The notes: generated from the letters alone by a model not told the origin. Positions 1 to 9,289 are shown, counted from the first letter of the stretch. The stretch is 64,000 nucleotides of DNA from Anaerolineales bacterium (GCA_016932955.1 JAFGBV010000037.1:30210-94209), one strand, 5' to 3'. A program made the numbers and translations.

Positions 1-215
1 CGGCGTGGAACGATTTCTTGTTCGCAGTCGCCCTCACCAGCTCGCAAAACTGGCCGATCACGGTGGCACTGAACAATATGGCTGGCAGCCAGATCATTGC
101 CTGGAACATCCAGATGGCGGGTTCTTTCCTGGCAGCAGTACCGACATTATTGGTTTATATTTTCCTGGGGCGCTACTTCCTGCGTGGTCTGATGGCAGGC
201 GCTCTGAAAGGATAA
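1..215 (+). CDS. Carbohydrate ABC transporter permease, MalG-type (C-terminal end only)
   Basis: The open frame runs in from the left edge and its first full codon is at base 3. The last 70 residues are visible: AWNDFLFA, then PITVALNN, a hydrophobic last membrane span (SFLAAVPTLLVYIFLGRYF), and the tail LMAGALKG. The WNDFLF motif and the G(A/S)xKG ending are typical of the second inner-membrane permease of CUT1 sugar importers. The EAA loop that contacts the ATPase lies outside the window. It probably ends an upstream sugar-transport operon; whether that operon belongs with the glucan locus 20 kb away cannot be seen. Confidence 0.85.
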   Translation, partial: AWNDFLFAVALTSSQNWPITVALNNMAGSQIIAWNIQMAGSFLAAVPTLLVYIFLGRYFLRGLMAGALKG

Positions 216-265
216 ACAATCAGCTCTCCTGATCTCCTCTGGATAGCGGGATTGAAGGGTGAAAA

Positions 266-302
266 GAGATGGTCAATGGGGTTGTCGCCCACTGACCATC
301 TC
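266..302. terminator. Inverted repeat between convergent genes
   Basis: A 15-bp stem with one mismatch (GAGATGGTCA outer arm) lies just after the permease stop and is followed by AATTTTA. The T run is weak, so it is a possible terminator or 3'-end stabiliser for the permease transcript. Confidence 0.5.
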
Positions 303-313
303 AATTTTAAGTA

Positions 314-357
314 AAACACCTATCCGAAACTCACGAGATGTTTTCGGATAGGTGTTT
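314..357. terminator. Bidirectional rho-independent terminator
   Basis: A perfect 16-bp inverted repeat (AAACACCTATCCGAAA and its complement) with a 12-base loop. The plus strand continues with TTTATTTTTAT and the minus strand with a T-rich run. It lies between two convergent genes and can end both transcripts. Confidence 0.8.
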
Positions 358-367
358 ATTTTTATGA

Positions 368-2695
368 CTATTTGATTACCAGTGGCAATGAAGTTCTTAT
401 CGTAGCATCTACGCCGCCAGTGGCATAGAGCAGATCGCCGATGGTGGTATTGTAATAGGCGATGACCGGAAAACCAGAGGGCAGCACGCCGATCGATGAA
501 TATTGACCAGCATCACCTGTAGAAACCACATTGGAGATGCGCCAGGTATTGCCATTAAAATACGCATACTTCAAGGTAACCTTGAAGTTGTCGTAATAGC
601 TGATGTGTGGGGTGCCATCCGGCGCCAGCACCAGCGAAGGGGAATAACCGCTGGCTGTATCAACCGTGAAAAGCACCCACTTTTCACCATCCCAAGAAGC
701 ATACTTCAGATCATCCTTGTCATCATCAAAGTAAGCAATCCGTGGTTGGTCATCAGCATCCAGGGCGATGGAGGTGTAGAAACCTACCTCGGGGTTGTTA
801 TCTACAACGCGGATAACAAATTTCGTGCCATCCCAAAAGGCATACAGCAGACGACCAATGGTGCTGTCAAAATATGAGAAGTGCGGGCGATTGGTGCTGT
901 CCAACTGCATGGACAGGTATTCACCCACCACATTGTCGCTGGCATCGACTGTCATCTGCACCCAGTTGGTACCGGACCAGTAAATATATTTCACATTCCC
1001 ATTCTTATCATCCGTATAGGCAATGTGGCTATTGCCACTGCTATCGATATCAATGGCAGAGTACAACCCCATCTGGGCACCCAAGTTCATGTTGATGACC
1101 ACCCAGCTAGCCCCATTCCAGTAGGCATACTTCAGCGTGCGCGCAGACAGATCGTAATAAGTGATCCGCGGGCTATTGGTGGAGTCCAGGACAATGGAGG
1201 GGTTGACACCAACTTCACCATTGAAGTCAACCGTTTGAACAGCCCAGGCGCTTCCCGTCCATGTGGCATATTTGAGATCATCGTGGGTGTCATCGAAATA
1301 GGCAATATGGGGCACGCCGGTGCTGGTCAGCGCCATATCGTTATAGGCACCTACATCCGCCGATTCAGCAATGGCTGTGGTCGTCCAGGTTGTCCCGGAA
1401 TAGACTGCATAGTTAAACAGCCCTTCGCCAGCATCAAAATATACAATGCGCGGATTATCGCTGTCATTGATCGCCAGAGATGTGTACCAGCCCACCATGC
1501 CATCAGTAGCTACTTCGTACACTTTCCAGTTGCTGCCAGTATATTCCGCATAACGCAAATTGCCTTCATCAGCATCGAAGTAGCTGATGCGGGGGAGGTG
1601 CGCGCTATTGAAAGCCAGGGAGGAGTATAAGCCCACTGAGGAATCAGCGTCGGCAGTCTGAATGGTCCACTCATTTCCGGTGTAGCGCGCATATTTCAAG
1701 CTAGCCTCACCCTGGTCATAGTAACTGATAGAGGGCCGCTGGTTATTCCCAATCGCGATGGAAGGGTATAAACCGGTATTGCCGGTCTGGTCGACATTGG
1801 TGATCTGCCACTTGGTGCCATCCCATTTGGCGTACGCCAGATCCTGGGCAGTGGCACCTCGGTAATAGGCAATATGAGGCGTGCCGGCGCTATCGACCGC
1901 CAGGGAGCAATTCAGACCTGCATCGCCGGAAGTATCGACAAGCTGGTACTGCCACCCGCCTAGAATCTGGCGTACATAGCGCAGCTCTTGTTCGTCGGAG
2001 TCGTAATAGCTGATATGCACGTTCCCGGCAGAATCGATAGCGATCGAGGTATACAACCCATAACCGGTGAGATCAGATTCTGCCGCGAGGGCGCCATCGG
2101 CATTGGCGGGCAACTCGTTCACAATAGTCCGCCAGGGGCGCTGGTTGGCGCTCCGTCCAGTCTCAAAGGGCGTTTGCTCGATAACGGCATCTTGGGAGAT
2201 GAAAACGTCCTCTCCAGCAGGCGCGGCCATCGTAGAAATGACCCAATCGCTGCCGTTATAGTAAGCATACTTTAACACGCCATTTTGTGAGTCATAATAG
2301 CTGATGTGTGGGCGATCGCTGGGATCTAGCGCAAGCGAGGCGAACAATCCTACCCCGGGTGTGTCATCAACGGTTTCTACAACCCAGCTTGTGCCGTTGT
2401 AATAGGCATAATAGAGATAGTCTCCGCCAAAGACAACATGAGGCTGGTTTTCAGAGTCCAGGCGCAGTGTGCGGTCTGTCATCATACTGAGCAGCGGAGG
2501 CGCATCAACCGGCTGGTGGGTGAATGGACGAGACTGGATGCCATCTTCAACAACGGGTGCTTGAGGCACAGCCCCCAGGGCAGTGGTGGTGAAAACCGCC
2601 AGCAGGAGCACAATGCTCAAAAAAGTGAATGCCCGGCGATGGCTCTTCTTGAGAGGCAGGCGTGGCCTGGGCAAATTGTTTTCAGATAGGGTCAT
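368..2695 (-). CDS. Secreted protein of about 14 propeller-like repeats
   Basis: 775 residues. The N-terminus is basic with a hydrophobic segment (FTFLSIVLLLAVFTTTALG), a classical signal peptide, so the protein is exported. The rest is about 14 copies of a roughly 47-residue unit of the form GLYxSLAxDSxxxPHISYYD followed by LKYAYYNGxxW, the kind of repeat seen in BNR/sialidase-like beta-propellers. An insertion of about 50 residues separates the first repeats. The extreme C-terminus is SLPLVIK, like the short hydrophobic tails of many Chloroflexota exported proteins. AAGGAG lies nine bases before ATG. No catalytic residues are recognisable; a binding or adhesive surface protein is likely but unproven. 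Confidence 0.75.
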   Translation of the reverse strand: MTLSENNLPRPRLPLKKSHRRAFTFLSIVLLLAVFTTTALGAVPQAPVVEDGIQSRPFTHQPVDAPPLLSMMTDRTLRLDSENQPHVVFGGDYLYYAYYNGTSWVVETVDDTPGVGLFASLALDPSDRPHISYYDSQNGVLKYAYYNGSDWVISTMAAPAGEDVFISQDAVIEQTPFETGRSANQRPWRTIVNELPANADGALAAESDLTGYGLYTSIAIDSAGNVHISYYDSDEQELRYVRQILGGWQYQLVDTSGDAGLNCSLAVDSAGTPHIAYYRGATAQDLAYAKWDGTKWQITNVDQTGNTGLYPSIAIGNNQRPSISYYDQGEASLKYARYTGNEWTIQTADADSSVGLYSSLAFNSAHLPRISYFDADEGNLRYAEYTGSNWKVYEVATDGMVGWYTSLAINDSDNPRIVYFDAGEGLFNYAVYSGTTWTTTAIAESADVGAYNDMALTSTGVPHIAYFDDTHDDLKYATWTGSAWAVQTVDFNGEVGVNPSIVLDSTNSPRITYYDLSARTLKYAYWNGASWVVINMNLGAQMGLYSAIDIDSSGNSHIAYTDDKNGNVKYIYWSGTNWVQMTVDASDNVVGEYLSMQLDSTNRPHFSYFDSTIGRLLYAFWDGTKFVIRVVDNNPEVGFYTSIALDADDQPRIAYFDDDKDDLKYASWDGEKWVLFTVDTASGYSPSLVLAPDGTPHISYYDNFKVTLKYAYFNGNTWRISNVVSTGDAGQYSSIGVLPSGFPVIAYYNTTIGDLLYATGGVDATIRTSLPLVIK

Positions 2696-2963
2696 GGTGT
2701 TTTACTCCTTATTCATATCGTGACAATTGGTCATTCTACCAGATTTTATGTCTCATTGGGAATCACTAAACCCCAAGGCTGAAGAGAACCGGCTGCGGTA
2801 AAGGAGTACGCTCGAGCGCCGGCAGGTGAGAATGCCAGTGTTGTGCATGCGTACAGGACGGTAGAAACCAGTGAATAGTTCCCGCTGCATAGGGGTGAAA
2901 CCAGCAGAGATTTAAGGCGTATAATTAACGATGGTATGATACACAATCGAGGGAACAGCAGGC

Positions 2964-4238
2964 ATGGCAAAGTTCAAGGATATCGCTTCCATCTGGAATA
3001 ACATTCGTGAGGTCGATCTGCGCCCGCTTCGAGACGCGGCTTTGGCCCAGGTGAGGATTGCCCTGATTGGTGAGATGGGCGTGGGCAGGCATACGTTGGC
3101 GGCGCAGCTGCGCAAAGATCCAGCCCGTGAAGGTGTATATTCTCAATCGCCCCTGCTAATTGCCACACTCGACGAAGCGCCAAAAGCAGCGGGTGCAGAC
3201 CTGATCATTTTGATGGTTGATGCCACACATCAGGATTATGCGCGGGAACAACAACTGGCTTCGCAATGGTCGGACTCAGGGAAAAAAGTAGTAGTATTCT
3301 GCAACAAGTATGATCTGCTGCAGGGCGGGCAGGTTCTGGGACAATGGGTCGGTTGGGCTGTGGAAAAGGTCTTATACGGCTCAGTCACCGATGCGCAATA
3401 CTTGCAGCGAGAATTGGTCCCAGCCGTATTGGAGCTGCTGCCCGAACAGCACCTCTCCCTGGGCAGGCATTTCCCACTCTTCCGCCTGCCTATTGCCCGG
3501 CAATTGATCAGCGAGACATGCTTTTCCAATACCGCCTATGCGGTCAGCACGGGAATTGCCGAGGTGGTGCCAGCATTGGATCTGCCGCTCAACGTAACGG
3601 ACCTGATTGTATTAACCAAGTCGCAGGCATTCCTGGCCTATAAACTGGGGTTGTTGCTGGGTTTCTCCACCCGCTGGCAGGATTATGTGGGGGAGTTTGG
3701 CAGCGTGATTGGAGGGGGCTTCCTCTGGCGGCAGTTGGCCCGTTCCCTGGTAGGATTAATCCCGGTCTGGGGAATTGTGCCCAAGGTGGCAGTCTCGTAC
3801 GCAGGCACTTTTGTGGTGGGCCATGCCATTTTGCAGTGGTATCTCACCGGGAGGCACCTCTCGCCGAAACAATTGCACTCTCTCTATTTGCAGGCATTTG
3901 CGCGCGGCAAAGATGCGGCTATGCGCATGTTACAAAAGGTACCCCGCCCCCGCTTGGGTAAGAAAAAGCAAGCCGTGCTGCCCGCTGGTCAAGAAGCACA
4001 GCAGCTTCCAGAAGGCACGGTGGAGGCTACCCCGCAGGGCGAAAGCGCCGCTTTGCTAAAAGGAGAGCCAATTGCAACTGTGACAAAACCAGCTCCGAAA
4101 GAGAAAAGGAAGTTGTTTGCGCAGCGCAGGAAGAAGGAAAAACCTTCTCCTGCACAAAAGATTTGTGCGCAGTGTGGCAGACCCAATGCAGAAGATGCCA
4201 GCTTTTGCCAGTTTTGCGGCATCCGTTTGACGAATTAG
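2964..4238 (+). CDS. GTPase-like protein with DUF697-like membrane domain and C-terminal zinc ribbon
   Basis: 424 residues. The N-terminal domain looks like a small GTPase: a P-loop-like GEMGVGRHT near residue 36, LIILMVDA, and a G4-type NKYD near residue 114. In the P-loop the usual GK(S/T) is GRH, so nucleotide binding may be weak or lost. Residues 185-310 form hydrophobic helices like DUF697 domains fused to membrane-associated GTPases. A basic linker leads to a terminal zinc ribbon (CAQC...CQFC). A TATAAT-like element lies at 2920-2925. The next gene, 57 bases on, encodes an FHA protein, suggesting a shared membrane-linked signalling role; the function is unknown. Confidence 0.65.
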   Translation: MAKFKDIASIWNNIREVDLRPLRDAALAQVRIALIGEMGVGRHTLAAQLRKDPAREGVYSQSPLLIATLDEAPKAAGADLIILMVDATHQDYAREQQLASQWSDSGKKVVVFCNKYDLLQGGQVLGQWVGWAVEKVLYGSVTDAQYLQRELVPAVLELLPEQHLSLGRHFPLFRLPIARQLISETCFSNTAYAVSTGIAEVVPALDLPLNVTDLIVLTKSQAFLAYKLGLLLGFSTRWQDYVGEFGSVIGGGFLWRQLARSLVGLIPVWGIVPKVAVSYAGTFVVGHAILQWYLTGRHLSPKQLHSLYLQAFARGKDAAMRMLQKVPRPRLGKKKQAVLPAGQEAQQLPEGTVEATPQGESAALLKGEPIATVTKPAPKEKRKLFAQRRKKEKPSPAQKICAQCGRPNAEDASFCQFCGIRLTN

Positions 4239-4295
4239 GGGAATGACAGTAAACTAATAAAAATCCTGATCGCAGGGACGCTTAGGAGGACCGAT

Positions 4296-4967
4296 ATGAC
4301 TTCACCTTCATTTCGCCTGGTTATGCGTACAGGCCCAACCCCCGGACAAACTTATGATCTGGTAAAAAATGATATTTATATTGGGCGGGATATTACCAAC
4401 GATATTGTGATCAACGATTCCGAGATCTCGCGCCGCCACTCACGCCTGCTCTTCCAGGCAGGCAGGTACACCATCCAGGATGTAGGCTCGACCAACGGCA
4501 CTTTCGTCAATGGCCAGCGGCTGATGGGTCCGCATGTGCTGGGCGTGGGCGAAGTGGTCATGCTTGGTGAGAATGTGAGTCTGTCGTTTGAGAGCGTAGG
4601 CTTTGATCCCAATGCCACTGTGGTCGGCTCGGCGCCCCAGGCAGGCGTCCCCGCGCCGCAGGGCTTCGCCCCACCCCCAGCCCAACCGGGCTTCGCCCCA
4701 CCCTCGGCTCAACCGGGCTTCGCCCCACCCCCGGCTCAACCAGCCTACGCCCCGGCGCCCGTTTACGCCGGGCAGGTGCCTGCCGGACCAGAAGAAGCTA
4801 TGCCCCCTGCGCCTATGCCAAAGAAGGGCGGAACGAATACCTGGATTCTGGCTGGATGCGGTTGCCTCTTCCTGGTTGTAATTGCGTGTGTGATTGCTGC
4901 TTTTTTGATCGACTACTTTAATTATTGGTGCACCTTATTTGGCTTTATCATCCCAGGGTGCCCATAG
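4296..4967 (+). CDS. FHA-domain protein with Pro-rich repeat and one C-terminal membrane span
   Basis: 223 residues. Residues 1-90 are a forkhead-associated domain with its signature residues (YIGRD, then SEISRRHSRL, then GSTNGTFVNG), which binds phosphothreonine peptides. A Pro/Ala-rich segment follows with three GFAPPPAQP repeats, then one membrane helix (WILAGCGCLFLVVIACVIAAF) and a short Cys-containing tail, so the FHA domain faces the cytoplasm. AGGAGG lies before the ATG. It is downstream of the GTPase-like gene and probably co-transcribed. No Ser/Thr kinase is encoded in the window, so its phospho-partner is elsewhere. Confidence 0.85.
   Translation: MTSPSFRLVMRTGPTPGQTYDLVKNDIYIGRDITNDIVINDSEISRRHSRLLFQAGRYTIQDVGSTNGTFVNGQRLMGPHVLGVGEVVMLGENVSLSFESVGFDPNATVVGSAPQAGVPAPQGFAPPPAQPGFAPPSAQPGFAPPPAQPAYAPAPVYAGQVPAGPEEAMPPAPMPKKGGTNTWILAGCGCLFLVVIACVIAAFLIDYFNYWCTLFGFIIPGCP
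4662..4742 (+). repeat. Three 27-bp tandem repeats coding GFAPPPAQP
   Basis: Three near-identical in-frame units (4662-4688, 4689-4715, 4716-4742) differ at only a few positions. The unit is a multiple of three, so copy-number change would alter only linker length in the FHA protein. Confidence 0.9.
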
Positions 4968-5009
4968 GGGAAATTCCACAAAACCGTTGCTTGTACATAA
5001 GGCTACATG

Positions 5010-5048
5010 GGCAGCGATTCTGGTGCGACAATTGCCCTAATCGCTGCC
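5010..5048. terminator. Hairpin between convergent genes
   Basis: GGCAGCGATT at 5010-5019 pairs with AATCGCTGCC at 5039-5048. It sits between the FHA gene and the stop of the minus-strand gene. The T run after it is short (TTTCGT), so termination strength is uncertain. Confidence 0.5.
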
Positions 5049-5055
5049 TTTCGTC

Positions 5056-6789
5056 TCACTCATCTATTAGCTCCCAGCCCCCATCCAGGCTTTGCAAGCG
5101 CAACTCCACCCAGGTAAGGCCGGAGTCGCCTGCCAGCACGTAGGCTGTATTGCCATCGATCTCGATCCGCTCCACCTGATAACCACGAGTTTGTACTACC
5201 TGGGCGATCGCAAAATAATCGTCCGCGAGCGGATGCACCGCGAAAGGATCTGGCTGGCCGGTTTCAATGGCAGCTAAAACCTGGTTGATCACTGAGAGGA
5301 TTTCCCCGGCGCTTTCATAAGGTGCAGAGCTGAGGTCTTCACCCGCGGCAATGAGCAAGGTTTCCAGGGCGATGTTTTCGATGGCAGATGGATGACGAAG
5401 GTAATCCGCTACGATCTGACGCTGGCGCATCTGCTGGCTGTCCAGCAGCCACGCCGTAGCGAAGTAAGCCCCTGGGTCCAACGCCTGCTGGTAACGGCGC
5501 AGGGTGTCGTAGAACTGCACGGTAAGGCGCACATCATCTTCCCAATCTTCGGCATCAGGAAGTGTTTGCAGATAGGCAATGAAATCCGCTTCCAACTGCG
5601 CAAAACCTAGCCCGAAATGAGCCTGCAAACCCGTATTGATCGCCGCGGACTGCAGATTGCTCGGATGCGGGTGGATATCACGGTAGAAGGCTGAATAGGC
5701 CTCCCAGCCCCAACGCTCGACCATGTACTGCACCAGGGCACCGGCTTGCAGATAACCGATCTCGTGTTGGGAGGCGTAGAAATCATCCGCCAGGATGTTC
5801 AGGGGAATATACCAGTCCAGCCGACCCTCCAGCAAGGCGGCTGCACGCGGCAACAAGGGCTCTGGCTTGAAGTGTCCACCAGTTAGATACACCGCCAACC
5901 CTTCAACAAGCAAGGAGGGGCGCAAGTCTCCACCTAATCTCTGGTCAAGGATATGGATCATTTCATGAAGCACAACCATATCCCAGGCATTAGCCGCGTA
6001 ATTACGTTCCAGGTAAGAGACATGGATTTCTCGGCTGGCAAAACCACCATGCCCCAAAAGTCGCGGCAGGAGGGTAATGGTAATAGGCTGGCTGAAGGTT
6101 ACACCCATGCGCTCAATCGCCTGGTCTGCCTGGTCATCAGCTAATTCTGCCAATAGCGTGAGATCTCGTTCTGCGGCGGTACCCGTGATGTAATATAACG
6201 CACAGCAATCTGTGATCACAGATGCCCAATGGGCATTGGCTTCGTCTGGGTTTTCGGCATCGCCTGGCAGCAGGGTGACGGTTTCAGACCATGTGAAATC
6301 ATGAGGGGCTACTGTGAAGGTCAGCGTATGTTCCCCAACTGACATGCCCCACGTATCCCAGGCCCAGATCATGGTGGCCTGGAGGCGACCTTGGATGCCA
6401 AAGGGTGCAAAAGAGGCCGTTCCCAACAAGGGGCCATCAGGAGCATCCACCTGTACGGAAAGCTCGGCGTTTTGCAGCATCATCCCCTCCGCAGGGATCA
6501 CTTCCAGGCTCACCAAATCACCAACATAAAAAGCATTGTCGGGGTGATATTGCACCCGGAATGGCAAAGTCGTGGCAGTGTTGGTTGGGGTAAGGGGTGT
6601 GGCTGTGGCTGCAGACACAGGCTGCGGTGTGAAGGTTGGCGGGGAATGCGTTAGCGTATGGGTAGAGGTTGGAGTACGGGTTAGGGTGGCCGTTGGCAAG
6701 GCAGGGGTGGCTGGTGCAGGCTGCAATGCCTGGCACGCCATGCTGAGCAAGAGAATAATGACGAATAGCATACCTGAATAGCGACGCAT
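5056..6789 (-). CDS. Exported gluzincin-type (peptidase MA-like) lipoprotein
   Basis: 577 residues from the ATG at 6789; a longer frame upstream lacks signal-peptide character at its start. The N-terminus MRRYSG plus a hydrophobic stretch ending LLLSMACQ is a signal peptide with an approximate lipobox. A Thr/Pro-rich linker follows (residues about 25-70), typical of surface-exposed lipoproteins. The catalytic core has VVLHEMIHILDQ near residue 275, the HExxH zinc motif, with LVEGLAVYLTGG about 30 residues later, as in the peptidase_MA family. The C-terminal part is an unassigned domain. A zinc peptidase acting outside the membrane is the best call; the substrate is unknown. Confidence 0.75.
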   Translation of the reverse strand: MRRYSGMLFVIILLLSMACQALQPAPATPALPTATLTRTPTSTHTLTHSPPTFTPQPVSAATATPLTPTNTATTLPFRVQYHPDNAFYVGDLVSLEVIPAEGMMLQNAELSVQVDAPDGPLLGTASFAPFGIQGRLQATMIWAWDTWGMSVGEHTLTFTVAPHDFTWSETVTLLPGDAENPDEANAHWASVITDCCALYYITGTAAERDLTLLAELADDQADQAIERMGVTFSQPITITLLPRLLGHGGFASREIHVSYLERNYAANAWDMVVLHEMIHILDQRLGGDLRPSLLVEGLAVYLTGGHFKPEPLLPRAAALLEGRLDWYIPLNILADDFYASQHEIGYLQAGALVQYMVERWGWEAYSAFYRDIHPHPSNLQSAAINTGLQAHFGLGFAQLEADFIAYLQTLPDAEDWEDDVRLTVQFYDTLRRYQQALDPGAYFATAWLLDSQQMRQRQIVADYLRHPSAIENIALETLLIAAGEDLSSAPYESAGEILSVINQVLAAIETGQPDPFAVHPLADDYFAIAQVVQTRGYQVERIEIDGNTAYVLAGDSGLTWVELRLQSLDGGWELIDE

Positions 6790-6851
6790 GGCTGTATTAT
6801 AAATGAATGGGTGGTGGTAGAATATTTTTATCACGATTCTTTCATTGTTTA

Positions 6852-6877
6852 GCCATGGTGGAAATAGATACCATGGC
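6852..6877. promoter_or_regulatory. Inverted repeat in a divergent promoter region
   Basis: GCCATGGT at 6852-6859 and ACCATGGC at 6870-6877 form a perfect 8-bp inverted repeat in the gap between the divergent peptidase and aminotransferase genes. It could be an operator or an mRNA hairpin; no regulator is linked to it. Confidence 0.35.
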
Positions 6878-6921
6878 AAGCCAAACCAAAAATTCGACGA
6901 TTAATTCCTAAGGAGGTTAAA

Positions 6922-7992
6922 ATGTCACCAATGTTTGTCCCCGGTCCTGTGGATGTGGCGCCAGAAGTATTGGAGCAGCAAACTAAACCAATGCTGCCAC
7001 ACCGCAGCAAGGATTTCGAAGAAATCTTTCGCCGGGCCGCGGATAAAGCCCGCCAGGTGTTTTTCACCGAACACCGGATCTTTATTATGACCAACTCTGG
7101 TAGTGGCGCGCAGGAAGCCTGTGTGCGCAATCTGGCCAAAGAGCGCGTGCTGTCCTGCATCAACGGTGCCTTCTCCAAGCGCTGGTACACAGTTGCCCAG
7201 GCCAACGGCAAGCAGGCAGACATGTTAGAAGTGCCGATGGGCCAGGCCATTCTGCCAGGAATGGTTGAGGAAGCGCTCCAAAAGCAGAAGTATGAATTGA
7301 TCACTGTTGTACACAATGAGACTTCCACCGGCGTGATGAATCCGATCAAGGAGATTGCCGAAGTGGTGCACCGCGTCAGCCCGGATACGCTGATTGCTGT
7401 AGACGCGGTCTCATCCCTGGCAGGCGCGAAGGTAGAGATGGATGCCTGGGGCATCGACGTATTATTCACTTCATCACAGAAAGCGCTGGCGCTGCCCCCA
7501 GGGTTAGCCCTGTGCGCGGTCAATGAACGCGGCATGGCGCGCGCCGCCGAAGTGCCCAACCGCGGCTGGTACTTCGATTTCCTGCTCCTGGAGAAGCATC
7601 GCAATAAAGATTCCACGCCAATGACGCCAGGCATGTCGCTGGTTTTCGCTCTGGATTACCAGCTTGACCGCATCCTGGCAGAAGGGATTGAGAATCGCTT
7701 CGCCCGCCACGCGGCGATGGCCAAGCGCTCGCAGGAATGGGCTGTTGCCAAGGGTTGGCCGCTCTTTGCTGCTGAAGGCTATCGCTCTCACACATTGACG
7801 GTGGTGAGCAATCCACCCGAATTTGACTGTGTCGAATTCAATAAATTCCTGGCAGCCCACAAGATGCGCCTGGCCAATGGCTATGGTGATCTGAAAGGCA
7901 AGACCTTCCGCATTGCCCACATGGGAGAGATCCAGTTAAGCGATGTCGACAAGCTACTGGCCTTGATCGATGAATTCATGGTCGGCAAATAA
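6922..7992 (+). CDS. Class V PLP-dependent aminotransferase (alanine-glyoxylate / serine-pyruvate type)
   Basis: 356 residues. The start MFVPGPVDVAPEVL and the motif IAVDAVSSLAGAKVEMD, followed by FTSSQKALALPPG, are those of the class V small aminotransferases; the lysine of SSQK is the Schiff-base residue. MTNSGSGAQEACVRNL is the PLP phosphate region. The family moves amino groups between alanine or serine and glyoxylate or pyruvate; 3-phosphoserine and 2-aminoethylphosphonate enzymes are relatives, so the exact substrate is open. TAAGGAGG lies at ideal spacing before the ATG. A strong terminator follows, so it is probably monocistronic. Confidence 0.88.
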   Translation: MSPMFVPGPVDVAPEVLEQQTKPMLPHRSKDFEEIFRRAADKARQVFFTEHRIFIMTNSGSGAQEACVRNLAKERVLSCINGAFSKRWYTVAQANGKQADMLEVPMGQAILPGMVEEALQKQKYELITVVHNETSTGVMNPIKEIAEVVHRVSPDTLIAVDAVSSLAGAKVEMDAWGIDVLFTSSQKALALPPGLALCAVNERGMARAAEVPNRGWYFDFLLLEKHRNKDSTPMTPGMSLVFALDYQLDRILAEGIENRFARHAAMAKRSQEWAVAKGWPLFAAEGYRSHTLTVVSNPPEFDCVEFNKFLAAHKMRLANGYGDLKGKTFRIAHMGEIQLSDVDKLLALIDEFMVGK

Positions 7993-8007
7993 GCCGATGA
8001 ACATGCC

Positions 8008-8044
8008 ACAGGTTCGGCTGGTGCAGCGCGCTTGCCGAACCTGT
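8008..8044 (+). terminator. Rho-independent terminator
   Basis: An 11-bp perfect stem (ACAGGTTCGGC with GCCGAACCTGT) is followed by TTTTCTTTTTT, ending only about five bases before the next start codon. Confidence 0.9.
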
Positions 8045-8059
8045 TTTCTTTTTTGATCT

Positions 8060-9289
8060 ATGGACAAGATTATCGAAATTTCGCTGGACGCGATGGTTTA
8101 TGGCGGCGACTGCCTGGGTCGCCTGCCAGATGGCAGGGCTGTTTTCGTCCCCTATGCTCTACCAGGTGAAAAGGTGCGTGTCGAAGTCACAGAGCAGCAA
8201 CGCGGCCATGCGCGAGCGGTGCTGCTGGATGTGCTGGAAGCCTCGCCCAGGCGCGTACAGCCACGCTGCCCGCACTACCAGCAGTGTGGAGGCTGCCATT
8301 ACCAGCATATCGAGTCTGAAGCACAACTGCAAATCAAGGCAGATATCTTATGCGAGCAATTGCGGCGCATTGGTGGATTCCAGGATATTCCTCTCCTGCC
8401 AGCCAAATCTTCACCCCAGGCATGGAACTACCGCAACCATGTGCAGTTCCACCTGGATGAAAACGGCAGACTGGGTTTCCAGGCTGCGCGCTCCGCAGAG
8501 ATCGTGCCAATCCAAGAATGCCACTTGCCCGAAGAAATACTCAATTGGGTCTGGCCGCAGATTGAATTCGATCCGCTACCCGGACTGGAGCGGGTAGGGC
8601 TGCGGCTGGGGGCAGATGAAGATGTGATGCTGATTTTAGAGAGCAGCGACCCCGCCCCAGTCGATTTCACCGTCGAAGAGCTATCCCTATCCGCCGTGCA
8701 CCTGGGGCCTGGCGGTGTGCTGATTCTGGCGGGCAGCGACGCGATCATGATGGAAGTGCTAGAGCGATCGTTCCGCGTCTCTGCCAGTTCATTCTTTCAG
8801 GTGAATACTGCAATGGCGACGGCAATGGTAGAGCATGTGCTTTCCAGCCTGGAGTTGACCAGCAACGCAACAGTTCTGGATGTGTATTGTGGCGTAGGGC
8901 TGTTCAGCGCGTTCCTGGCGCCCAAAGTGAAGCGACTGGTAGGAATTGAAACTTCCCCAGATGCCTGCGATGATTTTGCAGTCAACCTGGATGAGTTTGA
9001 CCATGTGGAGTTATACGAGGCACCCGCCGAAAATGTGCTAACAGATATCCGATTTTCACCGGATGCAGTGTTGGTCGATCCGCCACGCAGCGGGTTGGGC
9101 AAGCGTGCAATGGATGGGGTATTGACGCAGGGCGCTCCCAGGCTGGTTTACGTCTCCTGCGACCCTGCCACGCTGGCGCGCGATGGAAAACGCCTGGTGG
9201 CAGGAGGATATCGCCTGGAAAGCCTGCAGCTTTTCGATCTCTTCCCGCAAACATATCACATCGAGAGTATCAGTGTGTGGGGAAAGTGA
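8060..9289 (+). CDS. RlmD/RumA-family RNA (uracil-C5) methyltransferase
   Basis: 409 residues. A TRAM domain (residues 1-60, with YGGDCLGRL) is followed by a four-cysteine cluster (RCPHYQQCGGCHYQHI) that in this family holds a 4Fe-4S centre. The SAM domain has VLDVYCGVGLFSAFLA, then VDPPRSGLGKRA and VSCDPATLARD, the latter holding the catalytic cysteine. The product methylates uridine at C5 in 23S rRNA or tRNA; which one cannot be told. TRAM homology fixes the start at 8060, yet there is no Shine-Dalgarno sequence and the preceding terminator's T run ends five bases upstream, so translation may be leaderless. Confidence 0.88.
   Translation: MDKIIEISLDAMVYGGDCLGRLPDGRAVFVPYALPGEKVRVEVTEQQRGHARAVLLDVLEASPRRVQPRCPHYQQCGGCHYQHIESEAQLQIKADILCEQLRRIGGFQDIPLLPAKSSPQAWNYRNHVQFHLDENGRLGFQAARSAEIVPIQECHLPEEILNWVWPQIEFDPLPGLERVGLRLGADEDVMLILESSDPAPVDFTVEELSLSAVHLGPGGVLILAGSDAIMMEVLERSFRVSASSFFQVNTAMATAMVEHVLSSLELTSNATVLDVYCGVGLFSAFLAPKVKRLVGIETSPDACDDFAVNLDEFDHVELYEAPAENVLTDIRFSPDAVLVDPPRSGLGKRAMDGVLTQGAPRLVYVSCDPATLARDGKRLVAGGYRLESLQLFDLFPQTYHIESISVWGK

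Noticed and set aside
881..1630. Plus-strand open frame of 249 codons opposite the repeat protein
   Set aside because: It is the antisense shadow of the repeats; its composition follows the minus-strand gene and no domain is visible.
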